Assembly (NCBI GenBank): GCA_023954375.1
Contig: JAMLIC010000024.1
Location: 62,001-126,000, forward strand
Direction: 5' to 3'
Source of the DNA: Planctomycetota bacterium
Lineage (GTDB): Bacteria; Planctomycetota; J058
Length of the DNA stretch: 64,000 bases
Shown: positions 34,988 to 43,602 of the stretch, piece by piece
How the letters are laid out: every line of letters begins with the position of its first letter
Numbering within the stretch: position 1 is the stretch's first letter
Notes under the pieces: generated by a model
What the model was told of the DNA's origin: nothing
Databases searched by the model: none
The model's input: the letters and a program-made list of their open reading frames with translations, nothing else
Made by a program: the position numbers and the translations under genes

Positions 34988-36148
34988 TCAAGCCGCGCGG
35001 GCCGCCTTCCGCGCCTGGCTGCCCTTGACGAACAGGACGACGATCAGCGCCACGCCGCCCACGACCAGCGGGACGCCGATCAGCGGTCGGTAGAAGATCC
35101 ACGCCACGCCGATCGTGAGCGCCGAGCCCACCGCGGCCAGGCCCGCCGCCGCCAGGGCCGTGCCCAGCCCCACCAGGCCGCCCACGAGCGGGATCACGTC
35201 GGCCACGACCGACAGCGGGCGGAAGACCAGCCCGAAGCCGAGGAACATGACGAAGCAGCCGACCCCGCGCAGGATCCAGGTCATGGCCGCGTTGGCGTCC
35301 TGGGCGTGCTGGAACATCTCCGCCGCGGGCACGGTGCCGGGCTCGAGCATGCTGATCGACAGGCCGGTCGAGGCGACGTAGGGCTGGAAGCTCGACCCGA
35401 CCTGCCGGGCGATCACGCTCACGGGCTGCGGCTTGACCACCGCGTAGGTGACGCGGAGGTCGCCCACGGCCGGCGTCGACGGGTTCGCGCCGAAGTACAG
35501 GCCGCCGCCTGCGCCGTGCATCGGCCGGCCCTTCGCGACGGCGGGCGCGGCGATCGACTTCGGGTCGACCGCGAGCGCGTCGCTCTTGCGGATCTGCTCG
35601 ACCAGGCTCGAGGGGAGGGTGAAGCCGCCGAGCGTGACGGACGGCGCCGTGAAGCGCGACGAGCGCAGCGGCATGTCCGGGTTCTCGTGCCCCTGCTGCT
35701 CCTTGAAGCCGCTCGACGCGTGCGGCGAGTCGTCCCACACCGTCTCGTAGGTGTAGGTGGTGACCGTCTCCTCGCCGCCGCCCAGCTTCTTGCGCTTCTC
35801 GCTCTTCTTCTGCTCGCGCCACTGGAACATCTCGACCTTGCGCACGAGCGCGATCCCGGGCGCCGTCACGCCCAGGTCGGCGTCGCGGAGCGTGGCGTCG
35901 GCCGTGGCCTGCGCGGCCACGTGCACCAGCTTGCCCTCGTTGCCCGCCTCGACGCTGTCCGCCGGGACGCTCACGACCGCGCCGGCGCCCTCCTCCAGCC
36001 CCTTGGCCGTCTTGACGGCGCGCCCCTCGTTCCAGAACAGCACCGGGAAGGCGACCAGCACCAGGACGAAGCCGACCAGGATCCCCTTGATCGACTCCCC
36101 GATGCGCGACAGCCACCCCTGGCTCGAGACCTCCGTGAACGAGTCCAT
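34988..36148 (-). CDS. TMEM43-family membrane protein
   Basis: A 386-residue protein starting at ATG 36148 after GAGGGG. One N-terminal membrane helix (about 21-41; GILVGFVLVLVAFPVLFWNEG), a large soluble domain, and several membrane helices after residue 290 (MTWILRGVGCFVMFLGFGLV, then Gly/Ala-rich helices) match the TMEM43/LUMA family. Bacterial members have no defined biochemical role. The N-terminal NEGRAVKTAKGLEEGA is the typical family signature. It is divergent from the Rieske oxygenase gene. Confidence 0.85.
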   Translation of the reverse strand: MDSFTEVSSQGWLSRIGESIKGILVGFVLVLVAFPVLFWNEGRAVKTAKGLEEGAGAVVSVPADSVEAGNEGKLVHVAAQATADATLRDADLGVTAPGIALVRKVEMFQWREQKKSEKRKKLGGGEETVTTYTYETVWDDSPHASSGFKEQQGHENPDMPLRSSRFTAPSVTLGGFTLPSSLVEQIRKSDALAVDPKSIAAPAVAKGRPMHGAGGGLYFGANPSTPAVGDLRVTYAVVKPQPVSVIARQVGSSFQPYVASTGLSISMLEPGTVPAAEMFQHAQDANAAMTWILRGVGCFVMFLGFGLVFRPLSVVADVIPLVGGLVGLGTALAAAGLAAVGSALTIGVAWIFYRPLIGVPLVVGGVALIVVLFVKGSQARKAARAA

Positions 36149-36248
36149 CGTCCCCTCGCTTTCGGGGGGCACTCTCCCAGCGACGGGGCCGTGAGTCCAG
36201 GGGGCCTCGGACGCTGGTGCCGGCGGCGCGCGCCTGCGCCTCTCTGAT

Positions 36249-36354
36249 GCGCTCGCGAGGGGGGCGCGATCGGAGCAAGTCCCGGACTGGCACGATCTGG
36301 CCCGTTCCGCGCCTCCCCATCGCTCGCTCTGGCAGGTCGAGCACGTGCAGCGGA
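36249..36354. repeat. Dispersed repeat B, copy 2 (106 bp)
   Basis: Ungapped partner of 14078-14183, sharing GGGGGGCGCGATCGG, TGGCCCGTTCCGCGCCTCCC and GGTCGAGCACG. It lies in the divergent gap between the TMEM43-like and Rieske genes, about 65 bases before the latter. Confidence 0.65.
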
Positions 36355-36417
36355 ACGAAGAGTGCCGACACGGCGCGTCCTTCGCCCAGCGCCCCACCGA
36401 CGATAGACTCCTTGGCG

Positions 36418-37587
36418 ATGACCACCGCCGCCGACCACCACGTCGACCCGGACATCGCCCGGGCCGAGACGCTGCCGCCGTCGGCCTTCACGGACCCGGC
36501 GTTCCTCGAGCTCGAGCTGCGCACGCTCTTCGCGCGGAGCTGGCTGCTCGTGCCGCCCGCGTGGGGGGCGCCGGCGAGCGACGACACGCGCTCGCTGGCG
36601 GAGCTGGTGGCGGTCCGCGGCGCGCACGCGCCGTTCACGCTGCTGGGGCGCCCCCTGTTCCTGCAGCGCGACTGGGAGGGGGCCCTGCGCGCGTTCCCGA
36701 ACGTGTGCACGCACGCCTGGCACACGCTCGTCGACGGCCCCGGGCGCGCGCGGACGGTGATCTGCCCGCAGCACGGGCGGACGTTCGACTGCGAGGGGCG
36801 CTTCGTCGGCCAGCAGGGCTTCTCGAAGGATGCCCTGCCCGGCTTCCCGCGCCCGTGCGACCACCTGCAGGCGATGGCGGTCGGCGAGTGGGGGCCGCTC
36901 CTGTTCGTCGCGCCGGGCGCCCCGGCGCGGCCGTTCGACGCCTGGCTGGCGCCGGTGCGGGAGACGACCGCCGGGCTCGGGCTCGACGCGATGCAGCGCC
37001 GGACCCACGGCGCCGAGGTGCGCGAGGTCGAGGGCAACTGGAAGCTGCACGCGTGGAACTACATGGACACGTTCCACATCACGTTCATCCACCGCGCGCC
37101 CGGCGGGCTGGCCGACGCGATCGACATGAGCAGCTACCGCACGGAGCTCTTCGACGGGGCGGCGCTCCAGTGGGCCTACGCGAAGGACCCGCGGGACGGC
37201 TTCGACCCCGCGCGGCTCCCGGCCCGCTTCCGCGACCCGGCGCGCCCCGAGCGGCGCGTGTTCGCGCTCTGGTGGCTGCTCTTCCCCAACGTGACGCTGA
37301 ACTTCTACCCCTGGGGGCTGTCGATCAACGCCTACGAGCCGGTGCCCGGGCGGCCCGAGCGGACGCTGTTCTCGTGGCACCACCTGGTCGCCGACGAGGC
37401 GCAGTACGCGCGGCGCGAGGAGGGCTGGCTCAGCCACCAGGTGGACGCCGAGGACGTGCTGGCGATGAAGCAGGTGCGCCGCGGCGTGGCCTCCGGCCTC
37501 GCCCCGAGAGGGCGCTTCGCCCCCGGGGCCGAGCAGGGGCCGCACTGGTTCCACCGGGCGGTCTACGAGGCCGTCTTCGGGGCGTGA
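36418..37587 (+). CDS. Rieske-type aromatic ring-hydroxylating oxygenase, alpha-like subunit
   Basis: A 389-residue protein. The Rieske [2Fe-2S] ligands are C97, H99, C116 and H119 (CTHAWH and CPQHGRTF). The mononuclear iron centre is indicated by H220 and H225 in DTFHITFIH after the EGNWKLHAWN segment. Family members hydroxylate or demethylate aromatic and amine substrates; the substrate here is unknown. There is no reductase, ferredoxin or beta-subunit gene adjacent, so electron donors must be encoded elsewhere. A TAGACT -10-like box nine bases before the ATG suggests a leaderless transcript. Confidence 0.93.
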   Translation: MTTAADHHVDPDIARAETLPPSAFTDPAFLELELRTLFARSWLLVPPAWGAPASDDTRSLAELVAVRGAHAPFTLLGRPLFLQRDWEGALRAFPNVCTHAWHTLVDGPGRARTVICPQHGRTFDCEGRFVGQQGFSKDALPGFPRPCDHLQAMAVGEWGPLLFVAPGAPARPFDAWLAPVRETTAGLGLDAMQRRTHGAEVREVEGNWKLHAWNYMDTFHITFIHRAPGGLADAIDMSSYRTELFDGAALQWAYAKDPRDGFDPARLPARFRDPARPERRVFALWWLLFPNVTLNFYPWGLSINAYEPVPGRPERTLFSWHHLVADEAQYARREEGWLSHQVDAEDVLAMKQVRRGVASGLAPRGRFAPGAEQGPHWFHRAVYEAVFGA

Positions 37588-37645
37588 CCGACCCCGCGCC
37601 CGACGCTCGACGGCAGCAGGTGACCTCGACTGCTACGCTGTCCTC

Positions 37646-39919
37646 GTGCGACGGACGGCGGGGGTGGCCACCCTCCTGACGGCGGCGCTCGCGGCGCAGG
37701 CCCTGCTGCTCGCGCCCGACGACCCGCGCCCGCCAGTCGGCGGCGCGCCACGCGAGGCGATCGTCGCGCCAGCGCCGCGCGTCGACCTGGCCGCCGGCGA
37801 GCGCGAGGCGCCGGCCGTGGCGACGACGCCCACGCCGGCCGTCGCGTCGGCGCCCATGGCCGTCCGGGGACAGGTTCGCCTGCGGCGCGGCGGCCGCTGG
37901 TCGCACGTCGACGTGGTGGCCACACGCGACGACCGGGAGGTGGCGGCGACCGCGGACGCCGAGGGGGCGTTCTCGCTGGCGCTCGACCCCGGCCCCTGGA
38001 CGATCGGCCTGCGCCCGCGGGCCAGCCTCGACGCGCGCTGGCTCGCCGGCGCGCCCACGGACGACGACGCCTGGCCGCCGCCGGCCAGCGACGCGCCGCT
38101 CGAGCAGCGCGTCGAGGTCGCGCCGGGCGAGGCGCGGGCGCTCGACCTGCGCGTGCGCAGCGACGTGGTCGTCGCCGGGCGCGTGGTCGACGACCTGGGC
38201 GGGGGGCCGATCGCGGGGGCCGAGGTGCTCATCGCGGTCGCTCCGGAGACGCTGGACACGGAGTGGCGCGCGACGACCGACGCGAGCGGCCGGTTCCACG
38301 TCGTCGTGGAGACGAACCCCGTGGTCGCGACCACCCTGCCGCGGGTGGCGCTCGTGAGAGCTCCCGGCTGGGCCCCTGCCGCAGTGAGAACCGAGGTGGG
38401 AGGCTGGTTGCGCGACACCGCGGTCGGCGGCCTGGAGATGCGCCTGCGCCGTCCCCTGAGCCTCTCGGGCCGCGTAGAGGACACCCGTGGCGCGCCGCTC
38501 GAGGGCGCGAACATCGTCGTTTCTGCGCCGTTGCCGGACCAGGGCGGGTGGGAGGCCGGGGGCGCCGTCGCGCCGCCGCGGGGGACGATCGAGTGGAGCT
38601 GGGAGACCGAGACCGACGGCGCCGGCCAGTTCGCCTTCCACGACCTCGCGCCGAGCCTCCACCCGGCGCACACGGTGGCAGAGGTCCGTGCCGCAAGCCG
38701 CGGGTACGGCCGGGCATGGCCGATCTCCGTCGTCGTGGGCCCCGAGGGCAGCACGGTGCGGATCGTCGTCGAGCCGGTCGCCCTGGTGACGGGCGTGGTG
38801 GTCGACGAAGCCGGAGCGCCAATCGCCGGAGCCCGGGTGGCGCGCTTCCCCGACGAGCCCGGGCCGCGCTTCGATCGGGACGGGGACGAGCTGTTCGACG
38901 CGGGCCCGGGCCGCTTCGGCCCGGGCGAGTTCCTGGCGCGCGCGCCTCGCCATGGCCGCGGCGTGGCCGCCGGCACGAAGGCGGACGGCGCCTTCCGCCT
39001 CGACGGCCTGGCCCCCGGCCGGCAGCGCCTGGCCATCTCCGCCCCCGGTTTCGGCGAGCGCCTCATCGACGTGCAGGCGCCCGCGAGCGACCTGCGGATC
39101 GCGCTCGCGCCCGAGCGGGTCCTGAGCGGTCGCCTCGTGGACCTCGCCGGTCACCCGATCGCCCAGGCCGAGGTGCGCGTCCTGCGCGCCGGCCGAGGCG
39201 CCGCGGCAGCCCGCCTGTTCGACCTCACCTGGCCCGCGGCGCTGAGCTCGAGCGACGAGCTCGGGGCGGCCTTGACCGACGGCGAGGGCGCCTTCGAGGT
39301 GCGCGGGCTGGACGGGGACGACGTGGACGTGATCGCGCGCGTCCACGAGGCGGTCGTGACCACCCGCCTCGGTGTGCGCCCTGACGACGCCCCCCTGGAC
39401 CTGCAGGCCGACGCGCCACCGACCATCCTGCGCGTGGACGCGCGCGACGCCGACACGGACGTGCCGCAGAAGGCCTGGGGCGCGGCGTGGAGCCTCTACG
39501 CCCAGCCGCTGCCGCGGGCGGGCATCTTCGTGCGCGCGCCGGCCCGATTCGCGGTGGTCATCGGGGCCCCGGAGCATGCGCTGGCGCGCGTGGAGGTGGA
39601 GTGCGCGCCCGGCGGCACGGCCACTGCGAGCGTCCGCCTGCGGCGCGGCGGCGGTCGCCTCCAGGTCGCGGTGAACCTCCCGCGCCGGCCGGTGCGCCGC
39701 CTCACGCTGGAGGTCGTCCACGAGGTCTCCGGCGTCCGCGCCCGCGAGGAGGTGGAGCCCGGGCTGCGCGCCCCCACTTGGTCCACGCCGCTCCTCCCAC
39801 CCGGCGCCGTGACCGTCACCGTCACCGCGCACGGCGCCGACGGGACGACGGTCGAGCGGCGCGTGAGCGCCCAGGCGCTCGAAGCCCAGACCGTGCCCGT
39901 GCTCGTCGTACTCGACTAG
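37646..39919 (+). CDS. Exported protein with carboxypeptidase-regulatory-like domains
   Basis: A 757-residue protein; GTG start seven bases after a TACGCT -10-like box. An N-terminal hydrophobic segment (VATLLTAALAAQALLLA) serves as signal or anchor. Several beta-sandwich units follow with the pattern (V/L)xGxVxDxxGxPIxGAxVxxx...TDxxGxFxxxxL, e.g. VAGRVVDDLGGGPIAGAEV, LSGRVEDTRGAPLEGANI, VTGVVVDEAGAPIAGARV and LSGRLVDLAGHPIAQAEV. These are CarboxypepD_reg-like domains, common in surface proteins. No catalytic domain is seen. Its stop codon abuts the first copy of the structured repeat. Confidence 0.88.
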   Translation: MRRTAGVATLLTAALAAQALLLAPDDPRPPVGGAPREAIVAPAPRVDLAAGEREAPAVATTPTPAVASAPMAVRGQVRLRRGGRWSHVDVVATRDDREVAATADAEGAFSLALDPGPWTIGLRPRASLDARWLAGAPTDDDAWPPPASDAPLEQRVEVAPGEARALDLRVRSDVVVAGRVVDDLGGGPIAGAEVLIAVAPETLDTEWRATTDASGRFHVVVETNPVVATTLPRVALVRAPGWAPAAVRTEVGGWLRDTAVGGLEMRLRRPLSLSGRVEDTRGAPLEGANIVVSAPLPDQGGWEAGGAVAPPRGTIEWSWETETDGAGQFAFHDLAPSLHPAHTVAEVRAASRGYGRAWPISVVVGPEGSTVRIVVEPVALVTGVVVDEAGAPIAGARVARFPDEPGPRFDRDGDELFDAGPGRFGPGEFLARAPRHGRGVAAGTKADGAFRLDGLAPGRQRLAISAPGFGERLIDVQAPASDLRIALAPERVLSGRLVDLAGHPIAQAEVRVLRAGRGAAAARLFDLTWPAALSSSDELGAALTDGEGAFEVRGLDGDDVDVIARVHEAVVTTRLGVRPDDAPLDLQADAPPTILRVDARDADTDVPQKAWGAAWSLYAQPLPRAGIFVRAPARFAVVIGAPEHALARVEVECAPGGTATASVRLRRGGGRLQVAVNLPRRPVRRLTLEVVHEVSGVRAREEVEPGLRAPTWSTPLLPPGAVTVTVTAHGADGTTVERRVSAQALEAQTVPVLVVLD

Positions 39920-40149
39920 AGCCTGTCCTCGGACCCGTCTTCGCAGACGGCCGAGCCGCCTCCGAGCACACCTCCCCGCGCCTTCGCAGCAGGAGCCTCA
40001 GGCGAGCCGAACGAGGGCGAGGCGATGCGGCGCGAAGGCGACCGATGGCGGCCTCCTGGCCGCCGAGGGAGCCTGAGCGGTCGGGGGGGGGGGGGGCGCG
40101 CGCGCCCCCCCCCCCCCCCCCCGCCCCCCCCCCGAGCCGCGACCACACC
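39918..40149. repeat. Structured ~240-bp repeat, copy 1 of a three-copy tandem array
   Basis: Shares nearly its whole length with the copies at 40150, 40394 and 58234. Conserved elements are the hairpin CCGTCT-loop-AGACGG, the distant pair CGCCTTCGC/GCGAAGGCG, the hairpin GGCGGCC-TCCT-GGCCGCC, and a terminal hairpin whose arms differ between copies. Here the terminal arms are long G- and C-tracts. The copy begins at the TAG stop of the upstream gene. Confidence 0.9.
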
Positions 40150-40393
40150 AGGGCCTGTCCTCAAACCCGTCTTCGCAGACGGCCGAGCCGCCTCCGAGCA
40201 CACCTCCCCGCGCCTTCGCAGCAGGAGCCTCAGGCGAGCCGAACGAGGGCGAGGCGATGCGGCGCGAAGGCGACCGATGGCGGCCTCCTGGCCGCCGAGG
40301 GAGCCTGAGCGGTCGGGGTGTCGCGCGCAGCGCGACACCCCGACGCACCGCAGCGCCGCCTTCGTTCGGCCCAGCCGCGAGCCGCGACCACAC
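40150..40393. repeat. Structured ~240-bp repeat, copy 2
   Basis: The terminal hairpin is a perfect 15-bp stem with a three-base loop (GTCGGGGTGTCGCGC at 40312-40326, loop 40327-40329, complement 40330-40344). The first hairpin uses 40167-40172 and 40177-40182. The remainder is almost identical to copies 1 and 3. Confidence 0.92.
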
Positions 40394-40634
40394 CAGGGCC
40401 TGTCCTCAAACCCGTCTTCGCAGACGGCCGAGCCGCCTCCGAGCACACCTCCCCGCGCCTTCGCAGCAGGAGCCTCAGGCGAGCCGAACGAGGGCGAGGC
40501 GATGCGGCGCGAAGGCGACCGATGGCGGCCTCCTGGCCGCCGAGGGAGCCTGGGGGGGGGGGGGGGCGCCCCCCCCCCCCCCCCCCCCGACGCACCGCAG
40601 CGCCCGCCATCGTTCGGCGCAGCCGCGATCACAC
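40394..40634. repeat. Structured ~240-bp repeat, copy 3
   Basis: Nearly identical to copy 2 except at the terminal hairpin, which is again a G-tract facing a C-tract around a GCGC-like centre (about 40551-40588). It ends about 45 bases before the kinase gene at 40680. The very long homopolymers may be partly misassembled. Confidence 0.9.
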
Positions 40635-40679
40635 GGGACTTTCGCGCCGGCCCCCGGCGTTCCATGCTGACGGGACGGC

Positions 40680-42443
40680 ATGACCCAGCCCGACCCCGAC
40701 CGCCTCTCCACGTCACTCCGCTGGCTGCGCTCGGGCGCCGTCTCGCGCCCCGACGCCGACACCGACCGGCTGCCGGCGTCCGGCGACGACTGCGTCCGCG
40801 AGTGCCGGAAGGCCTTGTCCGTGACCGACGGCGCCGGCGCGGCCGTCGTCAGCGGGCCCTCGACCGAGTTCGTCGAGCAGGCGGCGCGCCGCCTGGCGCT
40901 CGTGTGCGTGGTCCTGGCCGTCGTCCTGTTCGGCATGACCGCGGTCACCTGGGCGCTCTACGGCCCGCTCGGCTGGACGCCGCCGCCGAACCTGTGGCTC
41001 GTGCGCGCGGGGCGGGCCCTGCTCTTCGTCCTGGCGCTCGTCGTCTTCGTCCTGGTGCGCGGCCGGCGCCTCTCGCCCGACGCCACCCTCGACGTGGGCC
41101 TTGGCTTCCAGGTGCTCGGGGGGCTGGCGATCGCGCTCCCCGCCTACCACTGCCCCGAGGCGATCGCGCACCACGACCTGGGCCACCTCTCGTGGCTGTG
41201 CGTGTGGATCACCTTCTTCCCGCTCGTCGTCCCGGCGCCCGTCGGCCGCGCCGTCGCGGCCTCGTTCCTCACCGCGACCACGGGCCCGCTCGTGTTCACG
41301 GCCATGAGCCTGCGCCACGGGGCGCCCCCGCCGGCGCCGCAGGTGCTCTTCGAGGCGTTCGCCCCCGGATACATCTGCGCCGTGATCGCGCTGCTCCCGG
41401 CGTACCTCATGCGCGACCTGGGCCGGCAGGTGTCGCAGGCCCGCCGCGAGGCGCGGCGCCTCGGCAGCTACCAGCTCGTCGAGCGGCTGGGCCACGGCGG
41501 CATGGGCGAGGTGTGGCGCGCCGAGCACTCGATGCTCGCCCGCCCGGCGGCGGTCAAGCTGATCAAGGCCGAGCTCCTGGGCGCGGCGGGCGGCGACGAC
41601 GAGCAGCGCACGGTGCTCACGCGCTTCGAGCGCGAGGCGCGCGCGACGGCGGCCCTGCGCTCGCCGCACACGGTCTCGCTCTACGACTTCGGCGCGGCCG
41701 ACGACGGCGCCTTCTACTACGTCATGGAGCTGCTCGAGGGGCTCGACCTCGAGACGCTCGTCGAGCGCTTCGGCCCCGTGCCGCCGGCGCGCGCCGTGCA
41801 CCTCCTGGCGCAGGCGTGCGACTCGCTGGCCGAGGCGCACGCGGCGGGCCTCGTGCACCGCGACGTGAAGCCGGCGAACATCCATGCCTGCCGGCTCGGC
41901 CTCGCCCTCGACTTCGTCAAGGTCCTCGACTTCGGGCTGGTGGCCGGGGCGAAGTTCGCCCGCGCGCCGGACTCGGCGCGCCTCACCGGCCAGGGGTTCA
42001 TCGTCGGCACGCCGGCGTTCATGGCGCCCGAGATGGTCTCCGAGGGGGACGTCGACGCGCGCGCCGACATCTACGCCCTCGGCTGCGTGGCCTACTGGCT
42101 GCTCACGGGCAAGCACGTGTTCGAGGCGGCGCGGCCCATGCAGGTCATGATCGACCACGCCCGCTCCCAGCCGGTGGCCCCGTCGCGCCGCTTCGAGCGC
42201 CCGATCCCGGCCGCCCTCGACGAGGTGGTGCTCGCCTGCCTGGCCAAGGCGCCGGCCGACCGCCCGCAGGACGCGCTCGAGCTCAAGCGGCGCCTGCTCG
42301 CCGCCGTCGACGCCCCCTGGACCCAGGAGGACGCGCGCGCCTGGTGGGAGGCGCACCTCCCCGGGCACCTGCCGCCCGCCGGCCCGCTCGAGCCCACCCG
42401 CACACCGCGCGTGCCGCTGACGGTCGACGCGCCCGGGGCGTGA
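40680..42443 (+). CDS. Multi-TM Ser/Thr protein kinase
   Basis: A 587-residue protein. Residues about 75-245 hold about six hydrophobic segments (e.g. LALVCVVLAVVLFGMTAV, LLFVLALVVFVLV, WLCVWITFFPLVVPAPV), an unusual placement because the membrane domain precedes the kinase. The kinase domain (about 262-540) has LGHGGMGEVW, AAVKLIKAE, HRDVKPANI (about 393), LDFGLVAG and TPAFMAPEM. This architecture (N-terminal MASE-like membrane sensor plus kinase) is seen in planctomycetes and myxobacteria. The structured repeat array forms its entire upstream region, so any promoter lies within or beside it. Confidence 0.93.
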   Translation: MTQPDPDRLSTSLRWLRSGAVSRPDADTDRLPASGDDCVRECRKALSVTDGAGAAVVSGPSTEFVEQAARRLALVCVVLAVVLFGMTAVTWALYGPLGWTPPPNLWLVRAGRALLFVLALVVFVLVRGRRLSPDATLDVGLGFQVLGGLAIALPAYHCPEAIAHHDLGHLSWLCVWITFFPLVVPAPVGRAVAASFLTATTGPLVFTAMSLRHGAPPPAPQVLFEAFAPGYICAVIALLPAYLMRDLGRQVSQARREARRLGSYQLVERLGHGGMGEVWRAEHSMLARPAAVKLIKAELLGAAGGDDEQRTVLTRFEREARATAALRSPHTVSLYDFGAADDGAFYYVMELLEGLDLETLVERFGPVPPARAVHLLAQACDSLAEAHAAGLVHRDVKPANIHACRLGLALDFVKVLDFGLVAGAKFARAPDSARLTGQGFIVGTPAFMAPEMVSEGDVDARADIYALGCVAYWLLTGKHVFEAARPMQVMIDHARSQPVAPSRRFERPIPAALDEVVLACLAKAPADRPQDALELKRRLLAAVDAPWTQEDARAWWEAHLPGHLPPAGPLEPTRTPRVPLTVDAPGA

Positions 42444-42483
42444 CGCCACACGCGCCTGCAGAACGGGTTAGAGTCGCCGGCCC

Positions 42484-43602
42484 GTGAGCGAGCCGGACCG
42501 CACCAACCAGGGCGAGGTGATCGCGCTCGAGGGCTACCTGGCCTTCGACCGGGCCGGGCCCCTGTGGGAGGAGCTGCACGGGCGGCTCGGGCTCTCGGAC
42601 GACGCGCCGCGCGCGGCGACGATCGACCTGTCGCGCGTCGAGGGCGCCGACGGCGGCGTCCTGGCGCTGCTCATCCAGCTGCGCGACCTGGCCGCGCGGC
42701 GCGGGGCGGCGGTCGACCTGCGCGCCCCCAACGACCGGGTGAAGGCGCTCCTCGACCTCTACGCCGAGCGCATGGCGCGCCCGGCCCTGCACCCGCCGCC
42801 CTGCAAGCAAGGGATCCTCGAGCAGGTGGGGTCCTTCGCGATCAAGGTGCACGAGGAGCTGGTCGCGGTCCTCGAGTTCATCGGCCACGCCGCGCGGGCG
42901 AGCCTGGCCGGCCTGACCCGGCCCCGGAGCGTGCCCTGGCCCGACGTGGCGCGCCTGCTCGAGCGCGTGGGCGCCGACGGGCTGCCGATCGTCGTCCTCA
43001 TCAGCTTCCTGATCGGGCTCATCATCGCCTTCCAGTCGGCCGTGCAGCTCAAGCAGTTCGGCGCCGAGATGCTCGTCGCCAACGCGGTCGGCCTCTCGAT
43101 CACGCGCGAGCTCGGCCCGCTCATGACCGCGATCATCGTCGCCGGCCGCTCGGGCGCCTCCTACGCGGCCGAGCTGGGGACCATGCGCGTGTCGGAGGAG
43201 GTCGACGCCCTGCGCACGCTGGGCCTCGACCCCTACCGCCACCTCGTCGTCCCGCGCCTCGTCGCGCTCGTGATCGCGATGCCGCTCCTGGCCGTCCTCA
43301 GCGACGCCGTGGGCATCCTCGGCGGCTTCGTCGTGGGCGTGGGCCAGCTCGGGATCTCGCCCGTGGCCTACATCGAGCGCACCCGCCAGGCGGTCGGCCT
43401 GTGGGACGTGGGCCAGGGGCTGATCAAGAGCGTCGTCTTCGGCGCGGCCGTCGGCATGATCGCCTGCGAGCGCGGGCTGTCGACGCGGGGCGGCGCCGAG
43501 GGCGTGGGCCGCTCGACGACGGCGGCCGTGGTCACGAGCCTGTTCGCGCTCGTGGTCCTCGACGCCATGTTCACCATCATCTTCCACCTCTACGGGCGCT
43601 GA
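42484..43602 (+). CDS. mlaE: MlaE-type lipid ABC transporter permease with N-terminal STAS domain
   Basis: A 372-residue protein starting with GTG, ten bases after a TAGAGT -10-like box. Residues 1-95 form a STAS-like domain (ATIDLSRVEGADGGVLALLI), the role played by separate MlaB in proteobacteria. Residues about 125-372 are the MlaE permease, with VVLISFLIGLIIAFQSAVQL, RELGPLMTAIIVAGRSGASY and AELGTMRVSEEVDALRTLG. The complex moves phospholipids between the inner and outer membrane. The stop overlaps the ATPase start. Confidence 0.95.
   Translation: MSEPDRTNQGEVIALEGYLAFDRAGPLWEELHGRLGLSDDAPRAATIDLSRVEGADGGVLALLIQLRDLAARRGAAVDLRAPNDRVKALLDLYAERMARPALHPPPCKQGILEQVGSFAIKVHEELVAVLEFIGHAARASLAGLTRPRSVPWPDVARLLERVGADGLPIVVLISFLIGLIIAFQSAVQLKQFGAEMLVANAVGLSITRELGPLMTAIIVAGRSGASYAAELGTMRVSEEVDALRTLGLDPYRHLVVPRLVALVIAMPLLAVLSDAVGILGGFVVGVGQLGISPVAYIERTRQAVGLWDVGQGLIKSVVFGAAVGMIACERGLSTRGGAEGVGRSTTAAVVTSLFALVVLDAMFTIIFHLYGR

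Noticed and set aside
39918..40634. Small proteins encoded by the repeat array on both strands
   Set aside because: Similar open frames appear in several frames of every copy because the DNA repeats; no start signals or codon evidence.
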